Assembly (NCBI RefSeq): GCF_001680005.1
Contig: NC_033569.1
Location: forward strand, 1,798,001-1,862,000
Origin: Plasmodium coatneyi
Lineage: Eukaryota; Apicomplexa; Aconoidasida; Haemosporida; Plasmodiidae
DNA length: 64,000 nt
Direction: 5' to 3'
Shown: positions 46,272-56,539 of the stretch, piece after piece
Position numbering within the stretch: position 1 is the stretch's first letter
Layout of the letters: each line of letters opens with the position of its first letter
The notes under the pieces: generated by a model
Seen by the model: the letters and a program-made list of their open reading frames with translations, nothing else
Told to the model about the DNA's origin: nothing
The model's database searches: none
Translations under genes and position numbers: made by a program

Positions 46272-49101
46272 ATGATTAATTTTGAGCCGAGTTACAGCAC
46301 TGAAAAGAGAAATGAAAAAAAAAAAACATGAATTCAGCTACATAAATTTGGATGAAGAAAAAAGAGAAGAAATAAATGATATGCTAAAAAATTTAAAAAA
46401 TGAAGAGAGAGATTTGTGCTTTCCTCTGTTAGACTTTTACTTTCTGAATAAGAAATTTAAGTACCAAAATTTGAGAGAAAGTCTGGAGATAAATAACAAT
46501 GTCAATGAGTACATCAATTTGAGGCTTCTCCGGAAGGAAATTGTCCCCAAGGACGTATCCTTCAAAACGGAGCAAAAAAATAGAGAAATGGTTGTGCGGG
46601 ACAAGTTGAAGAATCAAATGGGGGAAACTTGCCTGAAGGAGAGGGATCACCTCAGGAGGGACAGCCAAAGCGGCAAGTGTATTAGTAACCACCACTCCAC
46701 AGGGGGTAACATCAAAGCAGAAACCGCTACCATGGAAAACATTAATTTTCCACATGACATTCCCACCATGTGGAAGAAAAACGATATCATAGGAACATTT
46801 AACCCAGTGTACAATGCAAGAGATCAAATCATAAATGATAATTCTATTGACTCGATTCCCACGATTGATATTTTTTACAACTCCTCAAAATTGCTTACCA
46901 TACAGACCGTGTTTGAGCCAATCAGTAATTATATATACCTGTTACGGCTGCTGCCCAAGTTCTGTCTACCACTGTACGATTCAGGAATTTTGCAATACGC
47001 ATGTGAAGACCCAATTTTAAATCCTAAATTGAGAGGCCTGGAAATATCCTACAGATTACTAGTGCACGACATTTTATTTTATGCCTTTTTTTCCTATTTG
47101 TCAGATTTACCCTTTTGGGCCAAGCCACCGATTGAGCTTTTGCGAATTTATAATTACGAAAGTTTATACTCCTTTAATGATTTCGAATCGGAACACACAG
47201 AAAGGCTCGTTTTTCACAATATAAAAAATATTTTGTACAATTTTGCAGACACGCTAAATAAAATTGAATTGCTGTATCCGAAGAATTACTACATCACGAT
47301 ATTTCCCAACATTTATTTTAAGAACATCATCGAGTTTTTAAAAAGTGAAAAATTCAAGCTAAAAAAAATTGTTGTTGTTTTGAAGGGGAAAAATTTCATT
47401 GATGAAAAAATGATACACCACATCAAAAGCAACCTTGAGAATTTCAAGGGCATGACAACGGAAAATGTGAAAAAGGAAATACACCACAAATACTTTCCCC
47501 CCAATAATGGCAGAAACAAAAATGAGGCAATAAGATACGACACCAAAAGTGTAATAGATGCCATAAAGAGGTGTCACAATTGTGGTGAGGATTTTTCCTC
47601 TCTTTCCAAAGGGGAAGGTGTACCCACCCCAAAAGAGAAAACAAGACGGAAGTCAAACTGGAAGGAAAAAATGGACATGTCATCAGGGGATGACCAATTG
47701 GGAGGGGGAAAAAATGATCAAAGTGGTAAACCTAACAGTGCACTTGAACGCATTCACAGCAACGGCGAATCGTGTGGCACCTCCCCGGATGGTACTCATC
47801 GTAGTGAAAACAACAGTCATTTCGATAAAGAAAGCGCAACGTATAATAATAACATGACGCTGGAGGAGGAAAAACTAATATGTGATCCCGGGGAAGGCAT
47901 CCCAAGTGGGCCGGAGGAGTTAAGGGACCCCCCCAACAGTCGAGAAAGCAGCATCCGAAGCATCCGAAGTAGTGGAAGCAGTTGGAAGAACTTCCCCTTT
48001 GAGGACGTCAACACAAAGGACGAAGCAGATCAGCAAAGCAGCCATGTTGACGAATATGATGGCAACAAAAATGGTGAACATGACCGGTTAAGCACCATCG
48101 AACAAAATAGCGAGGAAGACAACTCCTTTGGGAAAAAAAACCCAATCGATATGTCCGACAATTACAACATTGATAAATCCGTGTACAATATGTACTACCA
48201 GCAGGAGAATAACGACCAGGAGGAACATGCCTCCATCTTGGAAAAAAAAGACGCCCAAAATAGGAGGTGCAGTAACTCGTCCGAATCTTCATGCAGTGAA
48301 GACGACGAAACGGACGATGAAAACATTGATGGGTTTTTTAAAACAAAAAAATTAAAAACTACGGTGTATGATAAGGACAACTTTTCCTTTTCCAAATTTA
48401 TGAACAAAATTATAAATTACGAAAAGATCATTGACTACCTGAACAACGACCCTCAACGTCAGGAAAACGAAGATTCGAAGATCAAGTTTTACATTAAATT
48501 GTTGCTGTTCGAGAAGGCCAATTCGCCATATGATACGAATGGATGGGAAGACCTAGACGGAATGGCAAACGCGGATGGAAGGGCAAATGTCAGTGATGAA
48601 GATCAGGTTAGAAGCACTACGTTTGTGTCGGACCATGGGCAGAGCGACGGAGCACCACCGCATGGGGAGGACTCCTCCATTCGTGCCGACGGTACAGTGT
48701 CACCTACTGATGATGATAATCTCTCTGGGGTAGACCAACGGACAAGACGAGGATTAACCCCGTCTAGTGGTACCATCTCTGCCTCTGTCCCGAACGATAC
48801 TACCATGGGTGGAAATAATAACCACGATCTGGAGAGCAATCAGTCCTCCCTACTCCTAAACAACCAAAACGAGAACGAAACGCGCACAGATGAAGAGGAA
48901 ACTGTTTTGAACGTAACCGAGGATGACCATGTGGTAATTTCATCGGATTATATCAGTAACATGATACGGAACTTACGAGAAACTTACGGGGTGACTAATT
49001 TCTTATCCTTCAGCAGCAACGAAGGGGACGTGCAGGATGGCACCTTCAATTTGGACGATGTGCAGGATTCGCAAACAAGGTTGACCTTTAACTTTAATTA
49101 A
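46272..49101 (+). CDS. Large protein of unknown function, probable frame break at its start
   Basis: Not recognised. About 940 residues if one A is removed from the 12-A run at 46315-46326, which joins an ATG at 46272 to the long frame; without that, the first ATG is 46312. A block at roughly residues 190-390 looks folded and conserved (FYNSSKLLTIQTVFEPISNY, LLRLLPKFCLPLYDSGILQ, LSDLPFWAKPPIELLRIYNY, alternating helix and strand). The rest is low-complexity: Ser/Asn/Asp/Glu-rich, with basic stretches and a second short ordered part near 690-750 (FSKFMNKIINYEKIIDYLN). No signal peptide, membrane span or catalytic motif is visible. It is the only gene in its orientation for several kilobases. 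Confidence 0.75.
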
Positions 49102-49560
49102 AACGGGGGTATGGTGATTTGCAGAGGGGAGTAAGGCAGTGTGTGGACGGGCGCTTAAATATTTGTCGGTCATGTCTATACATTAATTAAGGTCTATTTT
49201 TTTTTTTTTTTTTTTCTTTGGCAATTCGTTTGTTAACCCACCGTCACCAATTATTCTTCCGCTTTTTTTAATTTTTTTTGTTCCCCCTCGTCGCGTGTAC
49301 TCTACACGTACAAATTTTAGCATAAACGTAGGGTCATTTTTTCTTTAAAAAAAATATTTGTTTGAGTTTATGAACTTTTTTTTAAGAATATTTTTCCGTG
49401 TGCATACGCATAACAAAATTTGATATTAATATTTGGAAAAGCGTCATGTGAGAGAATGTATACGTGTGCGCATGGTGGGTCTCTTTCGTTAACATTTGAC
49501 AGCGCAGATTAAGTAACCCTTGTGTCGCTTAACTGATTGTAGCGCCGTTCGACTGGGGTT
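49102..49560. other. Tail-to-tail spacer before EngA/Der
   Basis: About 460 bases of converging 3' untranslated sequence with a T run at about 49198-49215. No gene is seen. Confidence 0.5.
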
Positions 49561-52014
49561 TCACCCCTGGGATTTTTGACCAGATTGCGTCTTTAAAAAG
49601 TCCCTCTGTATGGCCTCAATATCTAGGTTGTACTTGTCCGGGTTCTTAACCTTCTTAATAAGGTTTCTTTTTCTCTTCTGCTTGTAGTAAATTCTAATAG
49701 GCGTGCCCCGTATGTTGAAGCTTTCTCTTATTCTGCTTTCCAGATATTTTGTGTAATTTTCGTAAGCACACTTTTGAGAATTACAAAAAAAAACAAAACC
49801 GGGGGGTTTAATATGTGCCTGAAAGGCGTAGTAAATGTTTAGCGACTTGTTCCTGATGGGAATTGGAGGTCTAAGAAGCAGAGCTTCCTTTATAACGTCA
49901 TTCAAACTGTTCGTGTTTATTTTCCTTGTGTACTGCTTATACGTCTCTTCAGCATTATCGAATATGTTAAGCAACCTTTGCGACGTCTTCGCAGATATGA
50001 AAAGAATGTTCGCAAAATCAACTGGCTTTAAAAGATTAAGAACATAATTTTTGGTGTCATTAAAAATATCATTTTTGTTATATATTAGATCCCATTTGTT
50101 GCAGCAAATTATACAGCTTTTATTTTCCTTCACAATTTTCCTTGCTATATTTATATCGTGTGAGCTGATTCCATTAAACGAGTCAATGACGAGGATGCAC
50201 ACGTCACTACGTTTGATAGCCTTCTCCGTTCTGTTAAATAGTAAGTATTCATATTTCGTTTTTTCGTTAAAGGGAACATTTTTTTTCCTTTTTTGTATTC
50301 CAGCAGTGTCAATCAGTCTGTATATCCTATCACTGTCTTTAATCTTTACTAAAACGTCAATCGAATCAACAGTCGTTCCTGCTATTGGAGAAACGATGAA
50401 ACGGTTACAATTTAGGATTTTATTTAATATACTTGATTTGCCTGTGTTTGGTTTTCCGATGAAGCTAATATTTATGGTGTTTTCTTCATTTTTTTCTTCT
50501 TCCAATTCGTTTATCTCCACTTTTTCTATATACTTGATACACTCGTCTAAAATTTCGCTCAGCCCATTTCCATGGATCCCACTGCAGGGGTAGGGCGTCC
50601 CGAACCCTAATTCCCAGAAATTTTGCGCCTTCACATTTCCATCTTTGTACGACTCACACTTGTTCACGCATACGATGACTTTTAGCATGGCTCTCTTCAG
50701 CCCATCATTTTCGTCTTCTTCGGTTAGTGCATTCCTCGTGTCAATGTCATTGTGAGATCCTCGGGACGTTGTATCCGTTTGACAGTTGTCCACTTCGCAT
50801 CCTTCTGGCGTATCACTCGATGCGCCCTCCGGCGAGTTTTCTACTGCAGCAGCATCGTTAACCTGGTCGGCCCCCTTCTTCCGAGTGGCCATTTTACTAA
50901 TGTACTGGTTTTTAATATACTTCCTGAGGAACCTGCATATCTCCAGGTCCACAGGGTGGACGCCGTTTATCCCATCAACGACGAGCAACACGACTGAGGA
51001 CTCCTTAAGCGATAACATAATTTGATCTCGTATTTGCTTGCAAAATTTTTCATCTTCGAATATGAGGCCACCTGTGTCCACCACCTCAAATTTGTACCCA
51101 TCCCAATCCACTTCTCCATAAATTTTATCTCTTGTGCTGCTTTCTCCTAGGACTATGCTACCCTCTTGGAACTTCCTCGTCAATCGGTTGAATATGGTAG
51201 ACTTTCCAACATTCGGTCGGCCTATAATGGATATCAGGGGTAGGTTTCTTATGATTTTTAGGTCGACCTCTTTCTTTTTTCCCTTCCGTTCACGCAGCGG
51301 TTTGCCATGAAGGTCGGGGGTTTCTTCTCCATATGATTGGGCACTTTCTTCGCCCTGCTGTGCCTCTTCTTCGCTTCCCATTTGGCTTGCATAATCTTCT
51401 TCCTTATCACAAAACGCTCCCTCTCCCTCCTCCTCGGATGAGATATCTCCTATATGAGGTTGCCAATCTTGTGCCCACCCCACATGTACCTCATGAGGGA
51501 CGGATGCACACTCTGGGGAGTCACCATTCGGAGGGGTTCCCCCCTCATGGGTCATATCATTTACAAAATGGACATCCTTTTGGTGTCCTTTTTCCCTCTC
51601 TTCATCTTCTCCACCGTCTGCACATCCATTTTGATTTTCCACCTCTTCGAGTGTTGTCTCCTTAGCGCAGTATTTGTCTTGAGCTCCCCTCAGCTGTTTG
51701 TCTGTTTGATCGTCTAGATTGGTACCCACATGTGTAGGTCGCCCATTTTTACCGCTGCAATTATTTCTCAAATTCCCCTCCTGGACGAATACTTTAAAAC
51801 GGTAAACTTTCTTTCTCAGTTCATTGTGTTCATTTGAAAAGGGGACATGAGAGGAATAACCCAGAGGGTAAAGGTTCTTCTTCTTTTGCACTTTTTTGTG
51901 AGAAAATAAATTATTTACACCAGGATGATACGCAATTTTAATCATGTAACTATTGCAAAATTGTACCAGGGAAAAAATAAAAATTGTTAAGAGGAAGGAA
52001 CCTTCTAAATTCAT
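49561..52014 (-). CDS. engA: EngA/Der double GTPase, apicoplast-targeted
   Basis: 817 residues, single exon. Two tandem GTPase domains define the bacterial EngA/Der family. The first has P-loop GRPNVGKST (about 263-271) with DTGG as G3; the second has GKPNTGKSS (about 517-525) with DTAG and NKWD as G4. A KH-like C-terminal domain closes the protein (about 690-800, IRESFNIRGTPIRIYYKQK). EngA helps assemble the 50S ribosomal subunit. The N-terminus is a hydrophobic signal sequence (residues 6-22) followed by a Lys/Asn/His-rich, acid-poor stretch, the bipartite leader of apicoplast proteins. An acidic low-complexity region (about 100-250) and an insert inside the first G domain (about residues 375-435) are parasite additions. 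Role: apicoplast ribosome biogenesis, inferred. Confidence 0.9.
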   Translation of the reverse strand: MNLEGSFLLTIFIFSLVQFCNSYMIKIAYHPGVNNLFSHKKVQKKKNLYPLGYSSHVPFSNEHNELRKKVYRFKVFVQEGNLRNNCSGKNGRPTHVGTNLDDQTDKQLRGAQDKYCAKETTLEEVENQNGCADGGEDEEREKGHQKDVHFVNDMTHEGGTPPNGDSPECASVPHEVHVGWAQDWQPHIGDISSEEEGEGAFCDKEEDYASQMGSEEEAQQGEESAQSYGEETPDLHGKPLRERKGKKKEVDLKIIRNLPLISIIGRPNVGKSTIFNRLTRKFQEGSIVLGESSTRDKIYGEVDWDGYKFEVVDTGGLIFEDEKFCKQIRDQIMLSLKESSVVLLVVDGINGVHPVDLEICRFLRKYIKNQYISKMATRKKGADQVNDAAAVENSPEGASSDTPEGCEVDNCQTDTTSRGSHNDIDTRNALTEEDENDGLKRAMLKVIVCVNKCESYKDGNVKAQNFWELGFGTPYPCSGIHGNGLSEILDECIKYIEKVEINELEEEKNEENTINISFIGKPNTGKSSILNKILNCNRFIVSPIAGTTVDSIDVLVKIKDSDRIYRLIDTAGIQKRKKNVPFNEKTKYEYLLFNRTEKAIKRSDVCILVIDSFNGISSHDINIARKIVKENKSCIICCNKWDLIYNKNDIFNDTKNYVLNLLKPVDFANILFISAKTSQRLLNIFDNAEETYKQYTRKINTNSLNDVIKEALLLRPPIPIRNKSLNIYYAFQAHIKPPGFVFFCNSQKCAYENYTKYLESRIRESFNIRGTPIRIYYKQKRKRNLIKKVKNPDKYNLDIEAIQRDFLKTQSGQKSQG

Positions 52015-53350
52015 AATAAAAATTATTTATTATGATTTTTTCCAACGATTCGATTTTACACGCGTGGGTTGTTCACTTGTGAATGTTAGCACCTGACTGA
52101 GGTAGCTACTCATCTGTGTAAGCAAACACATTCTGTGGAATGCCACTTCTGCCATATGACGGTGGTATAAGGCATACATTTCCACACAGCTGAATCTCCT
52201 CCATTTCAGCAGGGAAGAAAATAACCTGTATACGTACAACGCCGTTCTAAGGGGATGAGGGTGATAGAAATGAAACCCTCTGGAAGTTACCACATCGGCA
52301 ATGTGCTAAATTTAAGCATTGTGGTAAATGTGTTGCATGTTTTGTTGCGGTACATTTCACAGTAGGGAGAAGATGTGGATGAAAATGGCGCGCACAACTA
52401 TATCACAAAAGAGGAATGGCAAAATGAAAGGGCGTGTAAAAACTTACCAAAAAAAAAAAAAAAAGTATGTACAGTACGGTTTGACCATGCCAACTTGCGT
52501 GCATAAATTGGATGAAGCAACACGCAGAATGAAAAAAATGACTCACTATTTACCTCACCTTTAAAAGTCCCTAATAGTACAAAATGGAATTGCTTTATAA
52601 AATGGCAATTTTAAGTTACCTAAGTGCAGACGCCGTTTCGCCGAAGGTTCAAAAAATAGTAAGCATGATGAAGCGCAGTGAACCTTCCATGATGCGTAGG
52701 AACGTGACACCATTTCTTTTTTTCCTTTTTTTCGAGTTTTAAAAAATGTCCCGAACGTGGGCTCACTATTTTGACTATAAAAAACGAATTTGTCAATTTA
52801 TACAGATGGGTTAAGTTCGAATGTTTTTTTTTTTTTCACTTGGGAAAAAATTAAAAAATACAAATATAGATCAAATGGGACAGAAAATTTGTTGTGCAGC
52901 AAAAATGTGCGCAAGGAAACTCACGCAGGTGACGGTAAATGTTAAAAGGGCGGAGTATGTAGGAAAAATGGTGGTCAGCTAACTCCATTGAAATGCAGTA
53001 CACACAAGGGGCTGACAACGTGTATATCTGTACGAGTGCACAAAGAGGGGTGTATTATCTGAGTGTGTGTCCAAAAAGCGTGGAAGATCCGCCCTTTGGC
53101 ATCATTTTGGAGATCCCCCATCTGTTACAAAGAGGCTTTTCCAACATGGTGACATAAACCCCACCTTGCGTTTTTCACCTTTCTGTTTCAAGTTAAAATG
53201 GAGGAACGTCTTCTTTTTTCCCCCCTAATTGGGGCATTTTTTCCACTGGAGCGGGTACACATCTATACAAGTATACTAACATGCTTGTCAACACATTTAC
53301 GCAGGAAGAGGTGGTTTCCCATTTGGGTACTCCCTCCCCCAAATGACGTA
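52015..53350. other. Spacer between EngA and MRD1 genes
   Basis: Contains the EngA promoter side and the MRD1 3' end. It may also contain a tiny plus-strand spliced gene (52584 onward, listed separately). Otherwise only short A/T homopolymers are seen. Confidence 0.4.
52584..52975 (+). CDS. Possible tiny spliced gene (first exon 52584-52658)
   Basis: An ATG at 52584 opens a non-repetitive frame (MELLYKMAILSYLSADAVSP, then KVQKI) that stops at a strong donor, ATA/GTAAGC, after base 52658. Later exons are uncertain: the acceptor CGCAG at about 52922-52926 continues in phase with VTVNVKRAEYVGKMVVS and a stop at about 52979-52981, while other acceptors give other short ends. The total would be about 40-60 residues. 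No family is recognised. The first exon looks protein-like and differs from the homopolymer-driven frames nearby, but this could be chance. Confidence 0.22.
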
Positions 53351-56300
53351 TCAAATATTCTCCATATTATTCATGAGTTTCCTTTTTTTCGATTCAGTTA
53401 CTTTTTTTTTTTTCTCCTTCTCATAGGTAGCTTTTCTCTTGGCTTGTTCTGACGTGATGCACTTTTCCTTCTTACCCCCATGATTGTTGTTAACCCCATT
53501 CTCCTCTTTCAGTTTATCAAATTCGTTTACATTTTTATCAAAAATAAAATCATCGGCAAAATCGATGATAAGATGTCTTCCATACAAATGGGTATGTTGC
53601 AATGACTCAATCGCCGTAAGGCACTCATTTTTTGACATAAACTCAACAAATGCATATCCTCTACTTCTGTTATATGCATTTTTGGGTATTCTGACACTTT
53701 TGATATTTCCAAATGCAGAAAATAATTTTCTTAATTCTTCTTTCGTCACTTGAAAGGCTAAATTTTTTACTAGCAACTTTTTGGTAATTTTTTTTTTTTC
53801 CTTAACTACCTCTTTTTCTTCATTATTTTTATTTTTTTTTTTTTTAACTCTGTTACGAGAAAGACTCAGCTCCAGTATGTGGCCATCCAGAGTTGTTGCT
53901 GTCAATTTTTTGATGGCCTCAAGAGCTAACTCTTTGCTTTTAAATTCGGCAAAACCGTATCCCTGAGACATCAGTTTCTGTTCTGGCGCTTTTCCTTTTT
54001 CGTCATTCTTCTTCGATATGGCCTTCTTACTTTTCACAATATTGCACGTTATAAATCCTTCCAATTTTTCGAACAACTTTTTTAGGTCTTCTTCCTTGGT
54101 ATTGAAGTTAAGGTTCTTGACGTAGATGCTGGCGTGTGTAATTTCTTCATCACTGGACTCGCTTTCGATATAGTGTTGTTCCTCCTTCGGGGCTGCTGCC
54201 TGTTCAGATTTTTTGACTGCTTCTTTGGTGGGTATCTCTTCACTATTCGTTTCCCCCTTGGTATTGCTTCCGTCTCCATCCTGGTCTCCCTTTCTCTCGA
54301 ACAGGTTCATGGGGGCCCACTCCAAATAGAGGGGCAGCTTCTTATACCGTATGTACGAGTTCGATATGAAGGCCTTCTTGGCGTTTTCCGCTTTCTCGAA
54401 CTGCAATATAGCTATATTATTATAGGGGGAAAAACTAACTTTGCTCAAAACACCATACTTCTTAAAAAGGCTTATTACTTCCTTTTGGTTTGTTTGAATG
54501 GACAAATTTTTTACTATAATAGTGTCATCACTTCGTTTGTACTTGACGACGTGGTTCATGTGGTTAAGATCCTCCCCGGGGGGGTTATCTCCATCCACTT
54601 TTTCGTCACCCTTTTTGTCACCCTTTTGGTCGGTTTCCCCACTGGGTTCTCCCCCCTCGTCCTTCTTCCTATATATCTGCTCGAAAGCCTCCAAGTAAAT
54701 CCCCTCCTTCTTTATCCACTCCTTCATTTTGTTAATTATGTACGTCTCCGTGAGCGAAACATTAACGGCAATATTCCTGTCCTTTATATTTAGTATAGAA
54801 TGGGGGCTGCATTTATTTTCCTTGCAGAAATTGTGAATGCTCGAGTTGATATCCGTGTAGAGAATATTCCAGATATTTTCATTTTGGCAATTTCTCTTTT
54901 TTTGAATTTCCAATATTTTCTTATACGATGTTTTTGAATCATGAGATAATTTAATGAACACATTATTCTTTTCTTTCTCTGTATATTCGTAGTCTCCAAT
55001 TTTTTCCTTAGCATATTTAACGCTTAACACTTTGCCCCTAAAAATGGAGTGGTTTAAAAAATGCTTGGCGCGCTCGCAGGCGCTGGGGAACATAAAATTG
55101 ACGAAGGCGTACACCTTTACATTTGTAAGATCACTGTTGAGGATAGACTCATTTTTGCTAACATTATCATTTTTCCAATCTTCGGCCTCCCCATCGCCCA
55201 CCTCCCTGTCATCCCTTTTCAACACACCGCTGTCAGCTTCATCCAACTTTTTTTTTTTTTTTTTTTTTTCCTTCCCGTTTGCAAAGGAGTCATGGTTTTC
55301 CTTCAACAGTTTTATAAAAAAGTCGTCACTCGATTTGTTGTTTTTTTTCTCATTTAAATTTAGGACTACTGCTCCTTTTTTTACGTTCTTAAAGACCTTC
55401 ACATCGACGACGGGGCCAAACCGTTCGCACAGATTTTTTACGTCCTGTTCGCTTACAGGGGGCATGTTAAAAATGATAATTTTCCCGGTGTTCATATTTT
55501 CACAATCCTCCTCTTCGTCCACGCCATTGTCCGTTTTTTTTTTCCCTTCCTTTTCGTCGCTCGATTGATTAGTCGCTGTGCTCACTTCGTCCTCGAATAG
55601 GCGGATCTTTTGGGCACCTTGATCGTTCTGGTCATTTTTGTCGGTACGGACATTTTTATCACTGCAGGCATTTTTGTCACTTTCCTCCCTTTTGGAGATT
55701 TTTTTCAGCCAATCTAGGGCTTCTTCCTCCTCTGCCTCTTCCTTTTCTGTGCCACTTTGCGCTCCATCGGCTGTATCAGCATGGGTTGCATCATCCATTT
55801 TGCCTTCCTCATCAATGTCCCTCTTAGCACCATTTGTGCGTGTCTTCTCCGCTGGCTCCAACTGTTCGCTGGGGTTATCCCCTTCCATTTTAGTCTTTTT
55901 CTTATCCTTCTTCTTTTTCTTCTTCTTTTTCTTCTTGCCTTCCTGGTCTTCCTCCTCCCCCTGAACCGGTTGATCATCTAAAAATATCATGTGGCTCCTG
56001 GTGGTGCTCATTCCCGCTTTGGTTTTCTTAATGGGGATCGTTTTATTGACAAAATTTTCATTTTTCACAATTTTCACAGACTTGTCTTTCTTCATTTTTT
56101 GCATCTCTCCTATACGCTTAAGGGCGTACGAAGAGGCGTTTCTGCTCTGCTGTGCATTTTTGGAAATAAGTGGAGAAAAGGCATCCTCAATGACAATTTT
56201 GCTAGTATTAATGTAGGTGTTATTAAAAGATTTTTTAAAATTTTCACAATCTGTGTTGTTAATAAAACCTATGAAACAAATTTTCCTGGACTCAAAGAAT

Positions 56301-56539
56301 TCTTTATTCTTGATAAGTTTTTTTCTCTTCATAATTTTTATATCTGTTATTTTAAATTCATAATTCCCCTTCATTTTGAAGAAGTGTTTTTTTAAATCCA
56401 TTTCGTTCATATATTTTGGGACATTTTTTATGATCAATCTTGTTTTGTCATAGTTCGATTCATTTTGGAAGAGTCTACTGTTGCAGTTGCTGTCGGCCGT
56501 GTCCATGTTGCTCATGCTGGTCTTTGCGTATTCCATCAT
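53351..56539 (-). CDS. MRD1: MRD1/RBM19-like multiple-RRM rRNA-processing protein
   Basis: 1062 residues, single exon, with five RNA recognition motifs. RRM1 is at about 34-120 (LIIKNVPKYM). RRM2 is at about 350-535, split by a Lys-rich insert (IIIFNMPP; AFVNFMFPSA). RRM3 is at about 671-748, ending in LPLYLEWAPMNLF. RRM4 is at about 803-905 (IYVKNLNFNT; GYGFAEFKS). RRM5 is at about 918-995 (LLVKNLAFQV; GYAFVEFMS). The YLEWAP segment after the third domain is a signature of MRD1, the nucleolar factor that binds 35S pre-rRNA and the U3 snoRNP for early 18S cleavages. Five RRMs match yeast MRD1; human RBM19 has six. Long Lys/Glu/Asp linkers with poly-Lys tracts separate the domains. Confidence 0.88.
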   Translation of the reverse strand: MMEYAKTSMSNMDTADSNCNSRLFQNESNYDKTRLIIKNVPKYMNEMDLKKHFFKMKGNYEFKITDIKIMKRKKLIKNKEFFESRKICFIGFINNTDCENFKKSFNNTYINTSKIVIEDAFSPLISKNAQQSRNASSYALKRIGEMQKMKKDKSVKIVKNENFVNKTIPIKKTKAGMSTTRSHMIFLDDQPVQGEEEDQEGKKKKKKKKKKDKKKTKMEGDNPSEQLEPAEKTRTNGAKRDIDEEGKMDDATHADTADGAQSGTEKEEAEEEEALDWLKKISKREESDKNACSDKNVRTDKNDQNDQGAQKIRLFEDEVSTATNQSSDEKEGKKKTDNGVDEEEDCENMNTGKIIIFNMPPVSEQDVKNLCERFGPVVDVKVFKNVKKGAVVLNLNEKKNNKSSDDFFIKLLKENHDSFANGKEKKKKKKKLDEADSGVLKRDDREVGDGEAEDWKNDNVSKNESILNSDLTNVKVYAFVNFMFPSACERAKHFLNHSIFRGKVLSVKYAKEKIGDYEYTEKEKNNVFIKLSHDSKTSYKKILEIQKKRNCQNENIWNILYTDINSSIHNFCKENKCSPHSILNIKDRNIAVNVSLTETYIINKMKEWIKKEGIYLEAFEQIYRKKDEGGEPSGETDQKGDKKGDEKVDGDNPPGEDLNHMNHVVKYKRSDDTIIVKNLSIQTNQKEVISLFKKYGVLSKVSFSPYNNIAILQFEKAENAKKAFISNSYIRYKKLPLYLEWAPMNLFERKGDQDGDGSNTKGETNSEEIPTKEAVKKSEQAAAPKEEQHYIESESSDEEITHASIYVKNLNFNTKEEDLKKLFEKLEGFITCNIVKSKKAISKKNDEKGKAPEQKLMSQGYGFAEFKSKELALEAIKKLTATTLDGHILELSLSRNRVKKKKNKNNEEKEVVKEKKKITKKLLVKNLAFQVTKEELRKLFSAFGNIKSVRIPKNAYNRSRGYAFVEFMSKNECLTAIESLQHTHLYGRHLIIDFADDFIFDKNVNEFDKLKEENGVNNNHGGKKEKCITSEQAKRKATYEKEKKKKVTESKKRKLMNNMENI

